Shown here: positions 38,061 through 38,292 of the stretch, piece by piece
How the letters are laid out: every line of letters begins with the position of its first letter
How positions within the stretch are numbered: the first letter of the stretch is position 1
DNA from: Desulfotomaculaceae bacterium
GTDB taxonomy: Bacteria; Bacillota; Desulfotomaculia; Desulfotomaculales; Pelotomaculaceae
DNA length: 38,292 nucleotides
NCBI GenBank assembly: GCA_028702695.1
Contig: JAQVOH010000002.1
Coordinates: 109,560-147,851 of the forward strand
Direction: 5' to 3'
Notes under the pieces: generated by a model
Told to the model about the DNA's origin: nothing
The model's database searches: none
Seen by the model: only the letters and a program-made list of their open reading frames with translations
Translations under genes and position numbers: made by a program

Positions 38061-38066
38061 TATAAT
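38061..38066 (+). promoter_or_regulatory. -10-like TATAAT before the plus-strand gene
   Basis: A perfect TATAAT box in AT-rich DNA 84 bases before the start codon. No matching TTGACA-like -35 box is seen at 17-18 bases upstream, so it may depend on an activator or be chance in AT-rich sequence. Confidence 0.3.
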
Positions 38067-38150
38067 ATTTTAAGGAAATGATCATAATTAGATGTGATAA
38101 TTTTCATATTAGAGAATTAGTTTATATTTAAAGTGAGGAGTTGTCAAATA

Positions 38151-38292
38151 ATGCAAGATGAATTCACATTAGAACTAAAAGATTCTCTTACTATAGTTAT
38201 TGGTTACACACAATTACTTCGAAAAAAATTATCTGATGAAAAACTAATACAATATTGCGATAACGTGATTGTAGAAGCCTGGGAGATTTTAA
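38151..38292 (+). CDS. start of a histidine-kinase-like protein (HisKA-like helix), truncated by the window
   Basis: Forty-seven codons run off the window end. The ATG follows GTGAGGAG at 10-base spacing. The segment LELKDSLTIVIGYTQLL (residues 7-23) resembles the first helix of a HisKA dimerisation domain (usual form H-E-L-R-N-P-L-T-x-I-x-G-Y). The phospho-accepting His position is Leu7, and the conserved Pro is Ser12. This could be a degenerate or non-phosphorylatable kinase, or a dimerisation-only protein. Only the start is visible and the call is tentative. The DNA here is about 25-30% GC, lower than the rest of the window. Confidence 0.5.
   Translation, partial: MQDEFTLELKDSLTIVIGYTQLLRKKLSDEKLIQYCDNVIVEAWEIL

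Larger units (their letters stand above)
37806..38150. other. 345-base intergenic region between divergent dprA and the plus-strand gene
   Basis: The dprA-proximal part contains the dprA ribosome binding site but no convincing sigma-A promoter that I can defend. The middle holds a 38-codon minus-strand frame (listed separately). From about 38040 the sequence becomes strongly AT-rich and holds a TATAAT box and ribosome binding site for the plus-strand gene. No repeat or RNA gene was seen. Confidence 0.6.

Overview
The window is a dense, almost entirely minus-strand housekeeping segment from a spore-forming Firmicute. I infer a clostridial, Peptococcaceae-like anaerobe (Desulfotomaculum/Pelotomaculum type). 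The reasons are the Bacillus-like gene order, CodY, sporulation-associated families (YlxY, DacF-type D,D-carboxypeptidase, YtvI-like membrane protein), a clostridial 2[4Fe-4S] ferredoxin, strong AGGAGG-type ribosome binding sites, and four well-supported TTG starts (dprA, topA, ribF, ytvI-like). No rRNA, tRNA, CRISPR array, transposase or prophage gene is visible.

Transcription runs from high to low coordinates. (1) 37.8-29.1 kb: dprA-topA-trmFO-xerC-hslV-hslU-codY, the same order as the Bacillus smf-topA-gid-codVWXY cluster, closed by a terminator after codY. (2) 29.0-27.4 kb: rpsB-tsf with its own sigma-A promoter and a structured leader. (3) 27.3-16.4 kb: pyrH-frr, a small PASTA-like protein and a ferredoxin, then the envelope/isoprenoid group uppS-cdsA-ytvI-like-dxr-rseP-ispG, then proS and an MGDG-synthase-type glycosyltransferase that occupies the place where Bacillus has polC. 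(4) 16.4-7.7 kb: a promoter (TTGTCA-17-TATAAT) and hairpin leader precede rimP-nusA-ylxR-ylxQ-infB-rbfA-nrnA-truB-ribF, the transcription/translation-factor operon. (5) 7.7-7.1 kb: a two-gene insertion with its own promoter and two palindromes, resembling a toxin-antitoxin module (acidic 75 aa protein plus basic DUF4258-like 73 aa protein), sits between ribF and rpsO. (6) 7.1-0 kb: rpsO with an S15-type leader, pnp, ylxY, a dacF-like gene, an M16 peptidase, dut, a small membrane protein and the first codons of another gene.

Functionally the segment couples ribosome assembly and translation (S2, EF-Ts, RRF, S15, IF2, RbfA, RimP, NusA, TruB, TrmFO, ProS), RNA turnover (PNPase, NrnA), lipid and isoprenoid carrier synthesis (UppS, CdsA, Dxr, IspG, GT28-type transferase), membrane proteolysis (RseP, HslUV) and nutrient control (CodY).

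The right edge (from about 38.04 kb) is clearly more AT-rich. It starts a plus-strand gene that resembles a histidine-kinase dimerisation helix lacking the phospho-accepting His. The best candidate for something undescribed is the 7154-7683 two-gene module with its promoter/operator arrangement; second are the PASTA-like/ferredoxin pair in the frr-uppS gap and the degenerate kinase at the edge.
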